Source: an uncultured Methanoregula sp.
GTDB lineage: Archaea; Halobacteriota; Methanomicrobia; Methanomicrobiales; Methanospirillaceae
Length of the DNA stretch: 64,000 nucleotides
NCBI RefSeq assembly: GCF_963678795.1
Contig: NZ_OY787453.1
Span: 124,001-188,000, forward strand
Reading direction: 5' to 3'
Both the position numbers and the translations under genes were made by a program. This document shows positions 18,750 to 28,767 of this stretch, piece by piece (position 1 is the stretch's first letter; each line of letters begins with the position of its first letter). The notes beneath the pieces are model-generated. The model ran no database searches. It was not told where the DNA came from and worked only from the letters and a program-made list of their open reading frames with translations.

Positions 18750-19555
18750 CTCATCTCCATGCGCCTGAATACCCGGATCGTGTCAAGTGTCTGCGGGACG
18801 TCGTGTGTACGGACAATGGATGCGCCTTTTCTGAGGAGCTCGAACGTCACAGCAAGGCTCCCGGCAAGCCGTTCCTCCGGCTCCCGGTTTACCACGCTGC
18901 CGATGAAGCTCTTCCGCGAGATCGCAGCAAGGAGCGGGCGGTCAAACGTTTTAAAGCGGTCAAAATTGCGGCAGAGATCCCAGTTATCGTCAAATGAACG
19001 GAAGGGCGTCCAGAGACCAATCGCCGGATCAAGGACAAAGTTGTCGATTCCTGCCTCCCTGCACCGGCTGACAACCGCTGATAGCGCCTGCTCTGTCTCT
19101 TCCACTCCTGCGGCATCGCCCGGCTGGTAATTCGAGGCCATGAGAAATGCGGGAAGACCTGCCTCTGCCACACGGCGGACGTAGGCCTGCGACGAGAATC
19201 CCGAGATATCGTTGACCGCGTGGATCTCGTGCTTTAAGCAGACATCCAGAACCCACGGGTTCATGGTGTCCACGGAGATAGTAATACCGGTCCCCTCGAG
19301 TTCTTTCAGCGCGGCATCGATCCGCTCGCCTTCGGTCGTTCCACTGATCGCCTGGGCATTGGGGGCAGTACTGCGTGCACCGACATCGATCATGTCCGCA
19401 CCCTGCTCTGTCATCTCAACGGCTTTCTTATGGATCTCGTTTGTCGGGATGAACGAATCGTTATAGAACGATTCCGGGCTGCAGTTGATGACGCCCATGA
19501 CTCGGGGCGGGGCTTCTCCGCCGATGAGGAGCTTGTTCACCACACATTGTCGCAT
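18746..19555 (-). CDS. Dihydropteroate synthase-like pterin-binding protein
   Basis: This 269-residue TIM-barrel protein is of the DHPS/pterin-binding superfamily. [16 protein letters not shown] corresponds to the DHPS start (MGILNxTPDSF), followed by [32 protein letters not shown] and [13 protein letters not shown], with the SRKSF motif typical of true DHPS. The NCSPES variant and the methanogen host (where tetrahydromethanopterin uses a different enzyme for the aryl step) leave open whether it makes dihydropteroate or binds another pterin. It overlaps folD by 19 bp and cofE by 4 bp. Confidence 0.85.
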   Translation of the reverse strand: MRQCVVNKLLIGGEAPPRVMGVINCSPESFYNDSFIPTNEIHKKAVEMTEQGADMIDVGARSTAPNAQAISGTTEGERIDAALKELEGTGITISVDTMNPWVLDVCLKHEIHAVNDISGFSSQAYVRRVAEAGLPAFLMASNYQPGDAAGVEETEQALSAVVSRCREAGIDNFVLDPAIGLWTPFRSFDDNWDLCRNFDRFKTFDRPLLAAISRKSFIGSVVNREPEERLAGSLAVTFELLRKGASIVRTHDVPQTLDTIRVFRRMEMR

Positions 19556-20385
19556 GACTTCACCTTTGCCGCACGGAACGTGTTCTCCATCAGAGTCGCG
19601 ATTGTCATCGGGCCGACACCCCCGGGGACGGGAGTGATGGCAGACGCGATATCCTTTACCGCGTCAAAGTCCACGTCTCCTGTGAGCCTGCCGTTCAGCT
19701 GGTTGATACCGACATCGATAACAACCGCGCCGGGCTTCACCATATCAGGTGTTATGAAATGCGCCCTGCCGATAGCTGAGACGAGAATGTCCGCCCGCCT
19801 GAGCTCTTCTGCCAGGTTCTTTGTCTTACTGTGGCAGACCGTGACGGTTGCATCGGCATTGGTGAGAAGCGCTGACATCGGGCGCCCGACATCGATACTG
19901 CGGCCAACGACAACTGCCCGGGCACCGGCAACCGGGATCTTATATTCTGCAAGGATGGTCATGATCCCTGTGGGGGTGCAGGGAGTGAAGTTGGGCCGTC
20001 CCGAGAAGAGGAGCCCGAGGTTTTCCGGGTGGAACCCGTCCACATCTTTTTCGGGGCTTACCTCGGCTATCACCCGCTCGGCATCAATGCCCTTCGGGAG
20101 CGGGAGCTGGACGAGGATGCCGTCGATATCAGAATCCCGGTTCAGCCGGTTCACCGAATCAAGGACCCCTTGTGTCGTTGTATCAGCCGGAAGTTCTATC
20201 CCGACGGAACCAATTCCCACCCGCTCGCATGCCCGGTGCTTCATCCGCACGTACATCTGCGATGCAGGATCGCTGCCCACAATGACCGTGGCAAGGCGGG
20301 GATAGAGGCCGGAGTCCTCGATTCCCTCTTTGAGGATCTCAAGGCGCATCTCCGAGATTTTTTTTCCGTCGAGGATGGTGCTCAT
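19537..20385 (-). CDS. folD: Methylenetetrahydrofolate dehydrogenase / methenyl cyclohydrolase
   Basis: This bifunctional enzyme interconverts methylene-, methenyl- and formyl-tetrahydrofolate with NADP. The 282-residue protein has the catalytic [13 protein letters not shown] (Tyr and Lys of the YxxxK motif), [31 protein letters not shown] and [19 protein letters not shown], all diagnostic. It lies 16 bp after glyA and overlaps the DHPS-like gene. It implies some folate-type one-carbon chemistry besides methanopterin. Confidence 0.96.
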   Translation of the reverse strand: MSTILDGKKISEMRLEILKEGIEDSGLYPRLATVIVGSDPASQMYVRMKHRACERVGIGSVGIELPADTTTQGVLDSVNRLNRDSDIDGILVQLPLPKGIDAERVIAEVSPEKDVDGFHPENLGLLFSGRPNFTPCTPTGIMTILAEYKIPVAGARAVVVGRSIDVGRPMSALLTNADATVTVCHSKTKNLAEELRRADILVSAIGRAHFITPDMVKPGAVVIDVGINQLNGRLTGDVDFDAVKDIASAITPVPGGVGPMTIATLMENTFRAAKVKSCDNVW

Positions 20386-20401
20386 GCAGGTGCCTCAGGA
20401 A

Positions 20402-21640
20402 TTATTCGGGGTAGAGGGTGAATTTGCATGAAAGGGCTTCTACCTTCGCGTGCACGTCTTTGATTACCGCTTCATTCTTTACGTCCTTGACAACCTGTGC
20501 TATCCAGGTACCGATCAGGCGCATCTCGCTCTCTTTCATGCCGCGGGAAGTGACGGCAGGGGTGCCGACACGCAGGCCGCTTGTCACGAACGGGCTCTTG
20601 GTCTCGTTCGGGATGGTGTTTTTGTTCACGGTAATGCCGGCTTTGCCGAGCGCGGTCTCTGCCTCAAGGCCGGTGATGCCCTGGTCCGTGAGGTCGAGGA
20701 GCATGAGGTGGTTGTCCGTGCCGCCCGAGACGAGCCGGAGGCCGTTTGCCATCAGGGTCTCTGAGAGCACCTTTGCGTTCCTGATGATCTGTTTATTGTA
20801 TTCTTTGAACGAGGGCTTGAGGGCTTCCTCGAAACAGACGGCCTTGGCGGTGATCGTGTGCATCAGGGGGCCGCCCTGCATGCCCGGGAAGACTGCCTTG
20901 TCGATGGCAACGCCAAGGTCAGCGTTGCACATGATAGCGCCACCGCGGGGGCCGCGGAGGGTCTTGTGGGTGGTGGTGGTGGTGAAGTTGACCACGCCAA
21001 CAGAGGTCGGGTGGAGGCCGGTGGCGACAAGGCCCGCGATATGAGCGATATCCGCCATACAATATGCACCGACGCCGTCAGCAATCTCCTGGAATGCCTT
21101 GAAGTCGATAGTGCGGGGGTATGCCGACGCACCGCAGACGATGATCTGCGGCTTCTCTTTCTTTGCCATCTCCTCGACTGCACCATAATCAAGCATCTCG
21201 GTCTTGGGGTCGAGGCCGTATTGTGCCACCTGGTAGAACTTCCCGGTGAAACTGACCGGCGAGCCGTGGGACAGGTGACCCCCCTGGTTGAGCTTCATGC
21301 TCAGGATCTTCTCTCCCAGTTTCATGTACGCAAAATAGACCGCCATGTTTGCCTGGGTGCCTGAATGAGGCTGGACGTTTGCATGCTCTGCCCCGAAGAG
21401 CTGCTTGAGCCGGTCGCGGGCGAGGTTCTCGGCCATATCGTGGAACTCGCATCCGCCATAGTACCGCTTGCCGGGGTAACCCTCGGCATATTTGTTGGTC
21501 ATGATCGATCCCATGGCTTCGAGTACTGCACGGGAGACGACATTCTCGGATGCGATCAGCTCCAGGCCATTGACCTGGCGGAGCCTCTCTTTCTCGATAA
21601 TATCTGCAATTGCTGGATCGGTTTTTGACAGATATGACAT
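20402..21640 (-). CDS. glyA: Serine hydroxymethyltransferase
   Basis: This PLP enzyme interconverts serine and glycine with a folate-type pterin. The 412-residue protein shows the N-terminal [19 protein letters not shown], the [15 protein letters not shown] block and the PLP-lysine segment [16 protein letters not shown]. It is the first gene of a four-gene minus-strand operon (glyA-folD-DHPS-cofE). A conserved-looking stem-loop lies 53-95 bp upstream of the start. Confidence 0.97.
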   Translation of the reverse strand: MSYLSKTDPAIADIIEKERLRQVNGLELIASENVVSRAVLEAMGSIMTNKYAEGYPGKRYYGGCEFHDMAENLARDRLKQLFGAEHANVQPHSGTQANMAVYFAYMKLGEKILSMKLNQGGHLSHGSPVSFTGKFYQVAQYGLDPKTEMLDYGAVEEMAKKEKPQIIVCGASAYPRTIDFKAFQEIADGVGAYCMADIAHIAGLVATGLHPTSVGVVNFTTTTTHKTLRGPRGGAIMCNADLGVAIDKAVFPGMQGGPLMHTITAKAVCFEEALKPSFKEYNKQIIRNAKVLSETLMANGLRLVSGGTDNHLMLLDLTDQGITGLEAETALGKAGITVNKNTIPNETKSPFVTSGLRVGTPAVTSRGMKESEMRLIGTWIAQVVKDVKNEAVIKDVHAKVEALSCKFTLYPE

Positions 21641-21692
21641 ATGGAGAAGGGTTCGCTCTTTAGAGGTAATACCTTTTCTTACATCTATATGG

Positions 21693-21735
21693 CACTGGAT
21701 CTTCCCGGACAGAAAAGCGGATCCGGCATCCAGTG
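21693..21735. promoter_or_regulatory. Inverted repeat in the glyA / coiled-coil gene divergent promoter region
   Basis: The outer arms cactggat (21693-21700) and atccagtg (21728-21735) pair perfectly over 8 bp. Inside them ccgga (21705-21709) and tccgg (21722-21726) pair over 5 bp. It sits between the divergent glyA and the gene at 21857 and could be an operator or a 5'-leader RNA structure. Function is inferred only. Confidence 0.4.
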
Positions 21736-21856
21736 AAGAGTGCCTGCTTTATGGGAAAAATACGCCCGCAGGAAAGCAAAAACCTTTTTTCCTAATCGGG
21801 AGATCACTACTATAATTAATAGGGAATGCGCCGCACCAGTACAGTACGGGTTCATT

Positions 21857-22408
21857 ATGGCGCAGTCTGATGCAAAGATCAAATATCTTGAGCACGAACT
21901 TGATGAACAGGAGAGAACGATTACCATGATGGAAAGTTCAGGACCGAACGAGGATCGCATTGCGGCCCTCGAAAGGAAGGTACGGGAGATGGAAGCGCTG
22001 GTGAAGGGACTCACCCAGGAACTGCTCGATCTTAAGTCCATCGCCATGAAGATGTCCAAGCAGACCGAGGAACGCAGCAGGCAGGAACTCAGGCGGGGAC
22101 CGATCGTACAGGGTGCACAGCCTTCCGCACCGTCTGCGGCACCCCAGCCGACCACCTCCGCAAGCGGCACCACGGTCATCCGGCCCAAGGGCGCACGGGC
22201 GGACACTCCCGCAGAACCTCAGGAACCCGCCATGGACCTGATCATGCAGCCGGACGGGACGATGAAACTCGAACCCCGGCGCGGGGACAAGGACTATATC
22301 GTTGCCTCCGCGGGGTACGGGCGCAACAAGAAAGGTACTTCAACCAAGGCCAAACAGAGCGATCTCATCTACGCGGCCGAGGAATCAAAAGATCCTGCAA
22401 AGAAGTAA
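21857..22408 (+). CDS. Coiled-coil protein encoded upstream of smc, function unknown
   Basis: This 183-residue protein has an N-terminal coiled coil (about residues 5-75, regular leucine/isoleucine heptads such as LERKVREMEALVKGL). A Pro/Ala/Ser/Thr-rich disordered middle (about 85-125) and a short basic tail follow. ATG 21857 was chosen; the in-frame start at 21740 lies in an unlikely upstream region. It ends 12 bp before smc and is probably co-transcribed with smc and scpA, which suggests a link to chromosome organisation. No known domain was recognised. Confidence 0.78.
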   Translation: MAQSDAKIKYLEHELDEQERTITMMESSGPNEDRIAALERKVREMEALVKGLTQELLDLKSIAMKMSKQTEERSRQELRRGPIVQGAQPSAPSAAPQPTTSASGTTVIRPKGARADTPAEPQEPAMDLIMQPDGTMKLEPRRGDKDYIVASAGYGRNKKGTSTKAKQSDLIYAAEESKDPAKK

Positions 22409-22420
22409 GGAGCCGGATCT

Positions 22421-25400
22421 TTGCATATCACAGAGCTGGAGATCGATAATTTCAAGTCTTTTTCAAAAAAGACAAAAATTCCCTTTTTAGAGGGCTTTAC
22501 CGTCATATCCGGGCCCAACGGCTCCGGTAAGAGCAATATCATCGATTCCGTTCTTTTTGTCCTTGCACTTTCGAGCTCCCGCAATCTCCGGGCGGAAAAA
22601 CTCACCGATCTTATCAACCTGAATTCCGGGAAGAACACCGCCGAAGTCTCCCTTACCTTTTCCGATGGCACGAAAATCCGCCGGAGGATCAAGCGGACCG
22701 GCAACGGCTACTACAGCTACAATTACCTCAACGAGCGGCTCTGCAAGCAGAGCGATATCGTGGATCACCTGGCAAAACACGGTATCAAACCCCATGGCTA
22801 CAATGTCGTGATGCAGGGCGATGTCACCCGGATCATGGAGATGAGCGACTTCGAGCGCCGGAAGATCATTGATGAGATCGCCGGGGTCTCGGAGTTCGAT
22901 ACCAAGAAACAGCAGTCGCTTGCAGAACTGGATATCGTGAGGGAGCGCATTGAGCGCGAGGAACTCCTGCTCCTGGAACTGGGCCGGAGGGCAAACGAGC
23001 TCAAGCGCGAGAGGACGCAGGCCCTCGAGTACCAGAAATGGCAAAAGGATCTCGCGTATTTCCAGAACTGCCGGTCCGCCGCGCAGCTGCACGAGCGGGA
23101 GAAAGAGATTACCTCGTTACGGCGATCCATGGAAGATCACACCGTCCAGATAACCCGGATCGCCTCCGACCGGTCCATCGAGGAGAATGAACTCTCCTAT
23201 CTCCAGGCGGACTTAAAAGATATCGATGAGCTGATCAACAGGAAGAGCGGGTCGGACTACCTCAAGCTGATAGCGGAACTCGAAGAAGCCAAAAGCGGGA
23301 TCCGGCTTGCCGAGCAGACCATCCTGCGTCTCCGGAAGGAAAAGGAGACGAATCTCGAGGCCATCAACCGGATCTATATGGACACGAAGCGGTCGGAGAC
23401 CCGCGTGGCCGAATGTACCGACCAGATCCGCTCGCTCACCATCGATCGGACCAACATTGCCATGGAAGTGGCGACGGCAAAAGCTCTTGCCGAAAGGATC
23501 GAGACCGAGATCAGGGCTCACAGCGTGGATACGGAAGGGGCCCGCGATCGCCTGTTCTCCCTCCTCAAGGAGATCGAGGAGAAGAAGGGGCAGCGCTCGG
23601 GGATCCTTCACCAGCAGGACATGTTCATTGAAAAAAGCCGGATGCGGACGGGCGAACTTGAGCGCCTCACCGGCCTCCTCCGGCAGCTCGACGAGGAATA
23701 CCGCGCAAAGCAGGCCCAGCTCGAAGAGAGCCGACAAGGCACTTCAGACCTTGCAGCCGAAAAGAAGGAGCTTGATCGCAACCTGTCAGAGCTTGAAGGC
23801 TCGCTTTTTGCCCAGCGATCCACCCTCGAGCGTCTCCGGGCCGAGATGAAAGACACCGAGCAGGATGCAATCCGGCTCGAGGCCGCCCAGCAGGCCCGGG
23901 GCGAATCGGGAGGAAAAGCCCTTGAAGCGGTGATGGGGATGGAAGGTGTCCACGGTACGATTGCGGACCTTGGCAGGGCCCAAAAAGAATATTCGGTTGC
24001 CCTCAACGTGGCTGCGGGCAACAAGCTCCAGTTTGCTGTCTGTGACGACGACCAGATCGCCGCCGATGCGATCCGGTACCTCAAGGAAGAACGGCTCGGC
24101 CGGGTCACGTTCCTTCCGCTCAACAAGCTCCGCCCGCCGGCCCTCCCCCCGCTGAAAGAACCGGGAGTCGTTGATTATGCGGTGAACCTGCTGGAGTACG
24201 ATCCGAAATACGACCGGGCATTTGCTGTCGCCCTGGGCGGCACGGTAGTCGTCGATACGCTTGACCGGGCGCGCAGGCTTGTCGGGAAATACCGCATGGT
24301 GACCCTGGAAGGAGAACTCCTCGAGAAGAGCGGGGCCATCACCGGTGGTTCGATCCGGAAACAGACGGTCCGGGGTTTCGGGGCTGCCGTTGACGACGAT
24401 ATTATGCGCCTGCGGTCACGCCTTGGCGAACTTTCGGGGCAGGCGGCCACGCTGGAAGCAGGGATCAGGCGCCTGACAGAAGAAGTGGACGCGAAGCGAT
24501 CCTTACGAAACGAGATCGACCAGAAGACCGCCCGCTTCGGGATGTTCACGGAAGAATTTACCCGGAGGTTCGAGGCGATAACGGTCGAGAAGCAGACGAT
24601 AGAGGCAGCCGTTGCCCGCCAGCAGGAGGAGACCCGGAATGGTGCAGCCGAACTGGCGGCGCTCGAATCAGAACTCGACAATGCAACTGCGCTCATCACC
24701 GGGCTGAACTCCCGGATCGACGAGATCAAGAAACGCCTTGACGATACCAACATCCCTGCCCTCACTGAACAGCTCGAAAAGAAGCGCAAGGAGATCGAGG
24801 AATCCGAACGCCGGCTCCGTAACAAGGACGCGGACGTCAACGATGCCCAGCGGGAACGGCAGCACTTCAACGCGAGGATCGTGGAACTCGGGGAGGAGCG
24901 GACACGGCAGGACGAACGTAACCGCGAGCTCGATGCGGATACCGGTGCCGCCGGCCAGCAGATTGCGGCTCACAAGACGCAGATCGCAGCTCTCGAGGAA
25001 CGCCAGAAGGAATTCTCGGGGGAGCTCGACGAACTGCGGAAGAAACGCTCCGACGTATCCGGGCATATCCACGATTCCGAGCTCCGGCTCATGAAGTTCG
25101 ATGCCGAGAAGGAGCGCATTACGGCCATGCTCGTAGCGCTTGAAGAGCGGACAAAGACCCTCTCTCTTGAGATCGAGATGCTCCGGCAGCAGGCCGGTGA
25201 TATGGATACGAACCTGACCCTCTCCGAGATCGAGGGAAAAATTGCCGAGGCTGACGGCGCCCTGCGCAAGATCGGGGCAGTGAACATGCTCGCTATCGAG
25301 GAATTCGAGAAGGTCGAACGGCAGGTTATCGAGCGGACCGAGAGAAAGGAAACACTCTCGAGCGAACGGGAGACGTTAATCGAACGGATCGAGACGTTCG

Positions 25401-25870
25401 AGCAGATGAAGTACCAGGCATTCGCTACCGCGTTCAAAGCCATCGACACCAATTTCCGGGAGATCTTTGCCCGCCTGACGAGCGGGAGCGGGAACCTCGT
25501 CCTCGAAAACGAAGAGGACCCGTTCGCGGGCGGGATGACGTTTGCGGTCAAGCCACGGGACAAGAAGGTCCATCTCCTCAACTCCCTCTCCGGTGGCGAG
25601 AAGTCGCTCACCACCCTTGCATTCATCTTCTCGATCCAGCGGTACATCCCGGCGCCGTTCTATGCCTTTGACGAAGTGGACATGTCGCTCGATGGTGCCA
25701 ACGTGGAGCGGATCTCCTCGATGGTAACGGAACTTGCCCCCAACTCCCAGTTTGTCATCGTCTCTCTCCGGAAACCGATGATCGAAGCCGCGGAGCGGAT
25801 CATGGGCGTGACACTGCGACCGGACAAGAGCACGCTGGTTACCGGGGTAAAGGCTCATGCCGGTGGATGA
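22421..25870 (+). CDS. smc: Chromosome segregation protein SMC
   Basis: This 1149-residue SMC ATPase forms the core of a condensin-like complex. The Walker A site is GPNGSGKSNIIDS (about residue 34). Two long coiled coils flank a hinge (about residues 500-650, with the Gly-rich ALGGTVVVD and ITGGS). The C-terminal signature is NSLSGGEKSLTTLAF and Walker B is FYAFDEVDMSLD. It starts at a TTG, supported by aaggag at 22407-22412, eight bases upstream. The end overlaps scpA by 14 bp. Confidence 0.97.
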   Translation: MHITELEIDNFKSFSKKTKIPFLEGFTVISGPNGSGKSNIIDSVLFVLALSSSRNLRAEKLTDLINLNSGKNTAEVSLTFSDGTKIRRRIKRTGNGYYSYNYLNERLCKQSDIVDHLAKHGIKPHGYNVVMQGDVTRIMEMSDFERRKIIDEIAGVSEFDTKKQQSLAELDIVRERIEREELLLLELGRRANELKRERTQALEYQKWQKDLAYFQNCRSAAQLHEREKEITSLRRSMEDHTVQITRIASDRSIEENELSYLQADLKDIDELINRKSGSDYLKLIAELEEAKSGIRLAEQTILRLRKEKETNLEAINRIYMDTKRSETRVAECTDQIRSLTIDRTNIAMEVATAKALAERIETEIRAHSVDTEGARDRLFSLLKEIEEKKGQRSGILHQQDMFIEKSRMRTGELERLTGLLRQLDEEYRAKQAQLEESRQGTSDLAAEKKELDRNLSELEGSLFAQRSTLERLRAEMKDTEQDAIRLEAAQQARGESGGKALEAVMGMEGVHGTIADLGRAQKEYSVALNVAAGNKLQFAVCDDDQIAADAIRYLKEERLGRVTFLPLNKLRPPALPPLKEPGVVDYAVNLLEYDPKYDRAFAVALGGTVVVDTLDRARRLVGKYRMVTLEGELLEKSGAITGGSIRKQTVRGFGAAVDDDIMRLRSRLGELSGQAATLEAGIRRLTEEVDAKRSLRNEIDQKTARFGMFTEEFTRRFEAITVEKQTIEAAVARQQEETRNGAAELAALESELDNATALITGLNSRIDEIKKRLDDTNIPALTEQLEKKRKEIEESERRLRNKDADVNDAQRERQHFNARIVELGEERTRQDERNRELDADTGAAGQQIAAHKTQIAALEERQKEFSGELDELRKKRSDVSGHIHDSELRLMKFDAEKERITAMLVALEERTKTLSLEIEMLRQQAGDMDTNLTLSEIEGKIAEADGALRKIGAVNMLAIEEFEKVERQVIERTERKETLSSERETLIERIETFEQMKYQAFATAFKAIDTNFREIFARLTSGSGNLVLENEEDPFAGGMTFAVKPRDKKVHLLNSLSGGEKSLTTLAFIFSIQRYIPAPFYAFDEVDMSLDGANVERISSMVTELAPNSQFVIVSLRKPMIEAAERIMGVTLRPDKSTLVTGVKAHAGG

Positions 25871-26726
25871 ATCGCCCGGCACAGGTAAGTTGCCCGGCCG
25901 GAAATCAGTAACCGAAGGTGAACCCGGCACTGCGGAACCTGCTGACGGCCCCGGAGACGGTGCAGGGACGGTGACCCAGGCTCCCCTCGAAGACCCGGTT
26001 GAGATTCTTGTGGGCCTTGCGGAACGGGGGGAGATCGATCCCTGGAATATCAACATCATCGAAGTTACCGACCGCTTCCTGTCAGAACTCGACCGGCGGC
26101 GTGAACTCAATCTCCAGGTCTCGGGGAGAACACTCTTTTATGCCTCCACGCTCCTGCGGATGAAGTCCGAGCAGCTTGCAATCGTGGGAGTTACTGAAGA
26201 GGTGGAGGAAGGAGACGGTGAGGACCTGTTCGGCGACGATTTTGGCGCGGGATCGGAGGATATCGATTACGGCAGCCGGCTTGGGCCCATCGAGCGGCTC
26301 GAACACGAGATCCAGCGTCGTCTCGACCGGAAGAACATGCGAAAGAGTCCAACCACGCTTTTTGAGCTGATCACCGAGCTCAAGAATATCGAGAAGGAGG
26401 AACGCCGCAGAAGGCGGATGGCTTCCGGTATCAGTGCCGACGATGACTTCCTCATCGATGCCGACGATGTGGTCAGCATCGCCCACGAGGAGGGGTTCCA
26501 GGAGTCGGCAATGGTACGGCTGGCGGAATATCTCGAAGGGCTGGAGATTGACGAGGAGATGACCCTGGCTGACCTGTGCCGGCAGCTGGACTGGGGCATC
26601 CCGGAAGTTTTCATCCCGCTTCTCTTCCTTGCGCTCGATGGCCGGTGCTCGCTCCGGCAGGAGGAGTTTTACGGGGATATCTGGGTGCAGATTTGTCGGA
26701 TGGGGGGGGAACCGGCTCCTCAATAA
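25857..26726 (+). CDS. scpA: Segregation and condensation protein A (kleisin)
   Basis: ScpA is the kleisin that bridges SMC heads. The conserved N-terminal block reads EIDPWNINIIEVTDRFL (about residues 59-76), followed by LYASTLLRMKSEQL. The C-terminal winged-helix part is about residues 225-285. The first ~45 residues are Pro/Gly-rich and acidic. It overlaps the end of smc, so translation is coupled. No scpB is adjacent. A decayed copy of part of this gene lies at 38.5 kb. Confidence 0.94.
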   Translation: MPVDESPGTGKLPGRKSVTEGEPGTAEPADGPGDGAGTVTQAPLEDPVEILVGLAERGEIDPWNINIIEVTDRFLSELDRRRELNLQVSGRTLFYASTLLRMKSEQLAIVGVTEEVEEGDGEDLFGDDFGAGSEDIDYGSRLGPIERLEHEIQRRLDRKNMRKSPTTLFELITELKNIEKEERRRRRMASGISADDDFLIDADDVVSIAHEEGFQESAMVRLAEYLEGLEIDEEMTLADLCRQLDWGIPEVFIPLLFLALDGRCSLRQEEFYGDIWVQICRMGGEPAPQ

Positions 26727-26911
26727 ATCCCAAATAATAATATTTATCGTCCAGAAACGTAGATGGAAAATAAGACCTGCACTATATTAATGAATTTTCA
26801 TTCCCCCGGATAATTGCGTACAAGATCCTGTAACGAGTGGTAATTTCATATCCGGCACGGAAATATCGTATTCAGCCGCAGGATCACCATAACGTCCCTC
26901 AGGATGGAACC

Positions 26912-28633
26912 ATGACCTCCCCGTTATCCGTGTTTGCGGTTCTCTTTCTCTCCCTCTACTTTATCTCCGGCACCGTTGCGCTCTACGTAACGATTCTCGG
27001 GTGGCGGCACCGGAATATCCCGGTCTCGCGGCCATTCACCCTTCTCATGGCGTGCCTGACGATCTATATCTATGCCTACATCTTTGAAGTGCTGAGTCCC
27101 GATCTCGAAACCAGCCTTGTCTTCAACAACATCGAGATTCCCTGCATGCTGACGATACCGGTCGCGTTCCTCATGATAGTCCTGTATTCAACTGGACGCG
27201 AACGGTATGTCACTCTACGCACGCTGCCGCTCTTCTTCCTTGGGGTTATCGTGCTCAGCTCCCTGGAATTCACCAATCCACTTCATTACCTGTATTATAC
27301 CGGGTTCTCTTCTTCGACCTACGAGGGGCTGGTTTTCTGGATCCACGGACACGGGCCGTTCTTCTGGCTTACCATTGCATATACCTATGCCCTCGTGTTT
27401 GCGGCTCTCGTGCTGATCGTTTCGCACCTGTCCATGACCGGACCCTGCCACCGGCGCTCCCTCACCCTCCTCCTTGCCGCAGCCATTGTCCCCATCGTGA
27501 TCAATCTCCTGTGCACGTTCTGGGTTACCCCTTATACGGGTATCGACCTGACACAACTGTCATTCCTCATATCAGGTCTCATCCTCGCGTTCGGGCTCTT
27601 CAGGTACCTCTTCTCCACCGCCCCCGTTGCATATACGCGGGTTTTGTCCACCATGCAGGATGGTGTGATTATTACGGACGGATCCTCGCGGGTGATCGAT
27701 CTCAATCCTGCTGCCATGCAGATAACGGGAGTCCGGCTGCGGGACGCCGCAGGCAGGGAGATCGGGACTCTCATGCCTGAACTCGTATCCTGTCTTGCCG
27801 GGACCTGCCTGACAGAGGAGGGGACGCGGACCGAGTGCCTTATCCCACAGGCCGGCGGGAAACCCCGGTATTATGACGTGATTGCAATGCCTCTGGGGGA
27901 GCAGGGCAGCGGATCTGAAGGAGGTCTCTTTGTCCTGCGGGATATCACTGAGCGCAAACAATCCGAACTTGCTCTTACAGAGGCAAACAAGAAGATCAGC
28001 CTGCTTTCCACAATCACCCGGCATGACATCCGGAACCAGCTCATGGCACTCAAGGCATATATCCAGCTGAGCGAGGAATCGGTACACCATCCCGCTGATG
28101 TGTCCGAGTACCTGCGACAGGGTCAGAAGATTGTCGAAACGATCGATCGCCAGATTGTCTTCACCCGGAATTATGAGAACCTGGGAGTGAATCCCCCCGC
28201 ATGGCAGGATGTGTGTGCGTGCATCTCACGGGGCATGGAAGGACTTTTTACAAAAAAAATCCGCATCGATGTGGAGCCGGACCGTCTTGAGGTATTTGCT
28301 GATCCGCTGCTCGAGAAAGTGTTCTATAACCTAATAGACAATGCCCTGCGGTACGGGGGCGATCGGCTGACCACCATCCGCGTCAGGTCTCATGAGGAGG
28401 ATGCAGCGGTTGTACTGATCTTCGAAGATGATGGCGACGGTGTTACACCGGATGATAAACCCCTGTTGTTTGCCAAGGGGTTCGGGAAGAATACCGGCCT
28501 TGGGCTTTTCCTCTCGCGGGAGATCCTCTCGATTACCGGAATCACGATTATGGAGACCAGCGAACCAGGAAGGGGTGCCCGTTTCGAGATCCGGGTGCCG
28601 GCAGGGAAATTCAGGTATACGGAAGAGCAGTAG
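26912..28633 (+). CDS. Membrane sensor histidine kinase (7TM-PAS-kinase)
   Basis: This 573-residue kinase begins with about seven membrane segments (residues 5-230), as in the N-terminal histidine kinase 7TM domain. A PAS domain follows (about 240-350, VLSTMQDGVIITDGSSRVIDLNPAA). The phosphoacceptor block is ITRHDIRNQLMALKAY, and the ATPase boxes are NLIDNALRYGG, EDDGDGVTPDD and NTGLGLFLSREI. ATG 26912 has aggatgg just upstream and is preferred over GTG 26837. A TATA-like ataataatatttatc is near 26735. No cognate regulator is adjacent. Confidence 0.9.
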   Translation: MTSPLSVFAVLFLSLYFISGTVALYVTILGWRHRNIPVSRPFTLLMACLTIYIYAYIFEVLSPDLETSLVFNNIEIPCMLTIPVAFLMIVLYSTGRERYVTLRTLPLFFLGVIVLSSLEFTNPLHYLYYTGFSSSTYEGLVFWIHGHGPFFWLTIAYTYALVFAALVLIVSHLSMTGPCHRRSLTLLLAAAIVPIVINLLCTFWVTPYTGIDLTQLSFLISGLILAFGLFRYLFSTAPVAYTRVLSTMQDGVIITDGSSRVIDLNPAAMQITGVRLRDAAGREIGTLMPELVSCLAGTCLTEEGTRTECLIPQAGGKPRYYDVIAMPLGEQGSGSEGGLFVLRDITERKQSELALTEANKKISLLSTITRHDIRNQLMALKAYIQLSEESVHHPADVSEYLRQGQKIVETIDRQIVFTRNYENLGVNPPAWQDVCACISRGMEGLFTKKIRIDVEPDRLEVFADPLLEKVFYNLIDNALRYGGDRLTTIRVRSHEEDAAVVLIFEDDGDGVTPDDKPLLFAKGFGKNTGLGLFLSREILSITGITIMETSEPGRGARFEIRVPAGKFRYTEEQ

Positions 28634-28767
28634 CCCCGGGGATGGGTGCCCGGTTGGGCATGCAGATGCGGTATCGCGGAATTCCGGCGTTTAGTACTTC
28701 CCGGCCAGCTGGCATCAGATCAAAATCCCCATTATGGATCAGTTTCAATATCAGCTGACAACCGTTC

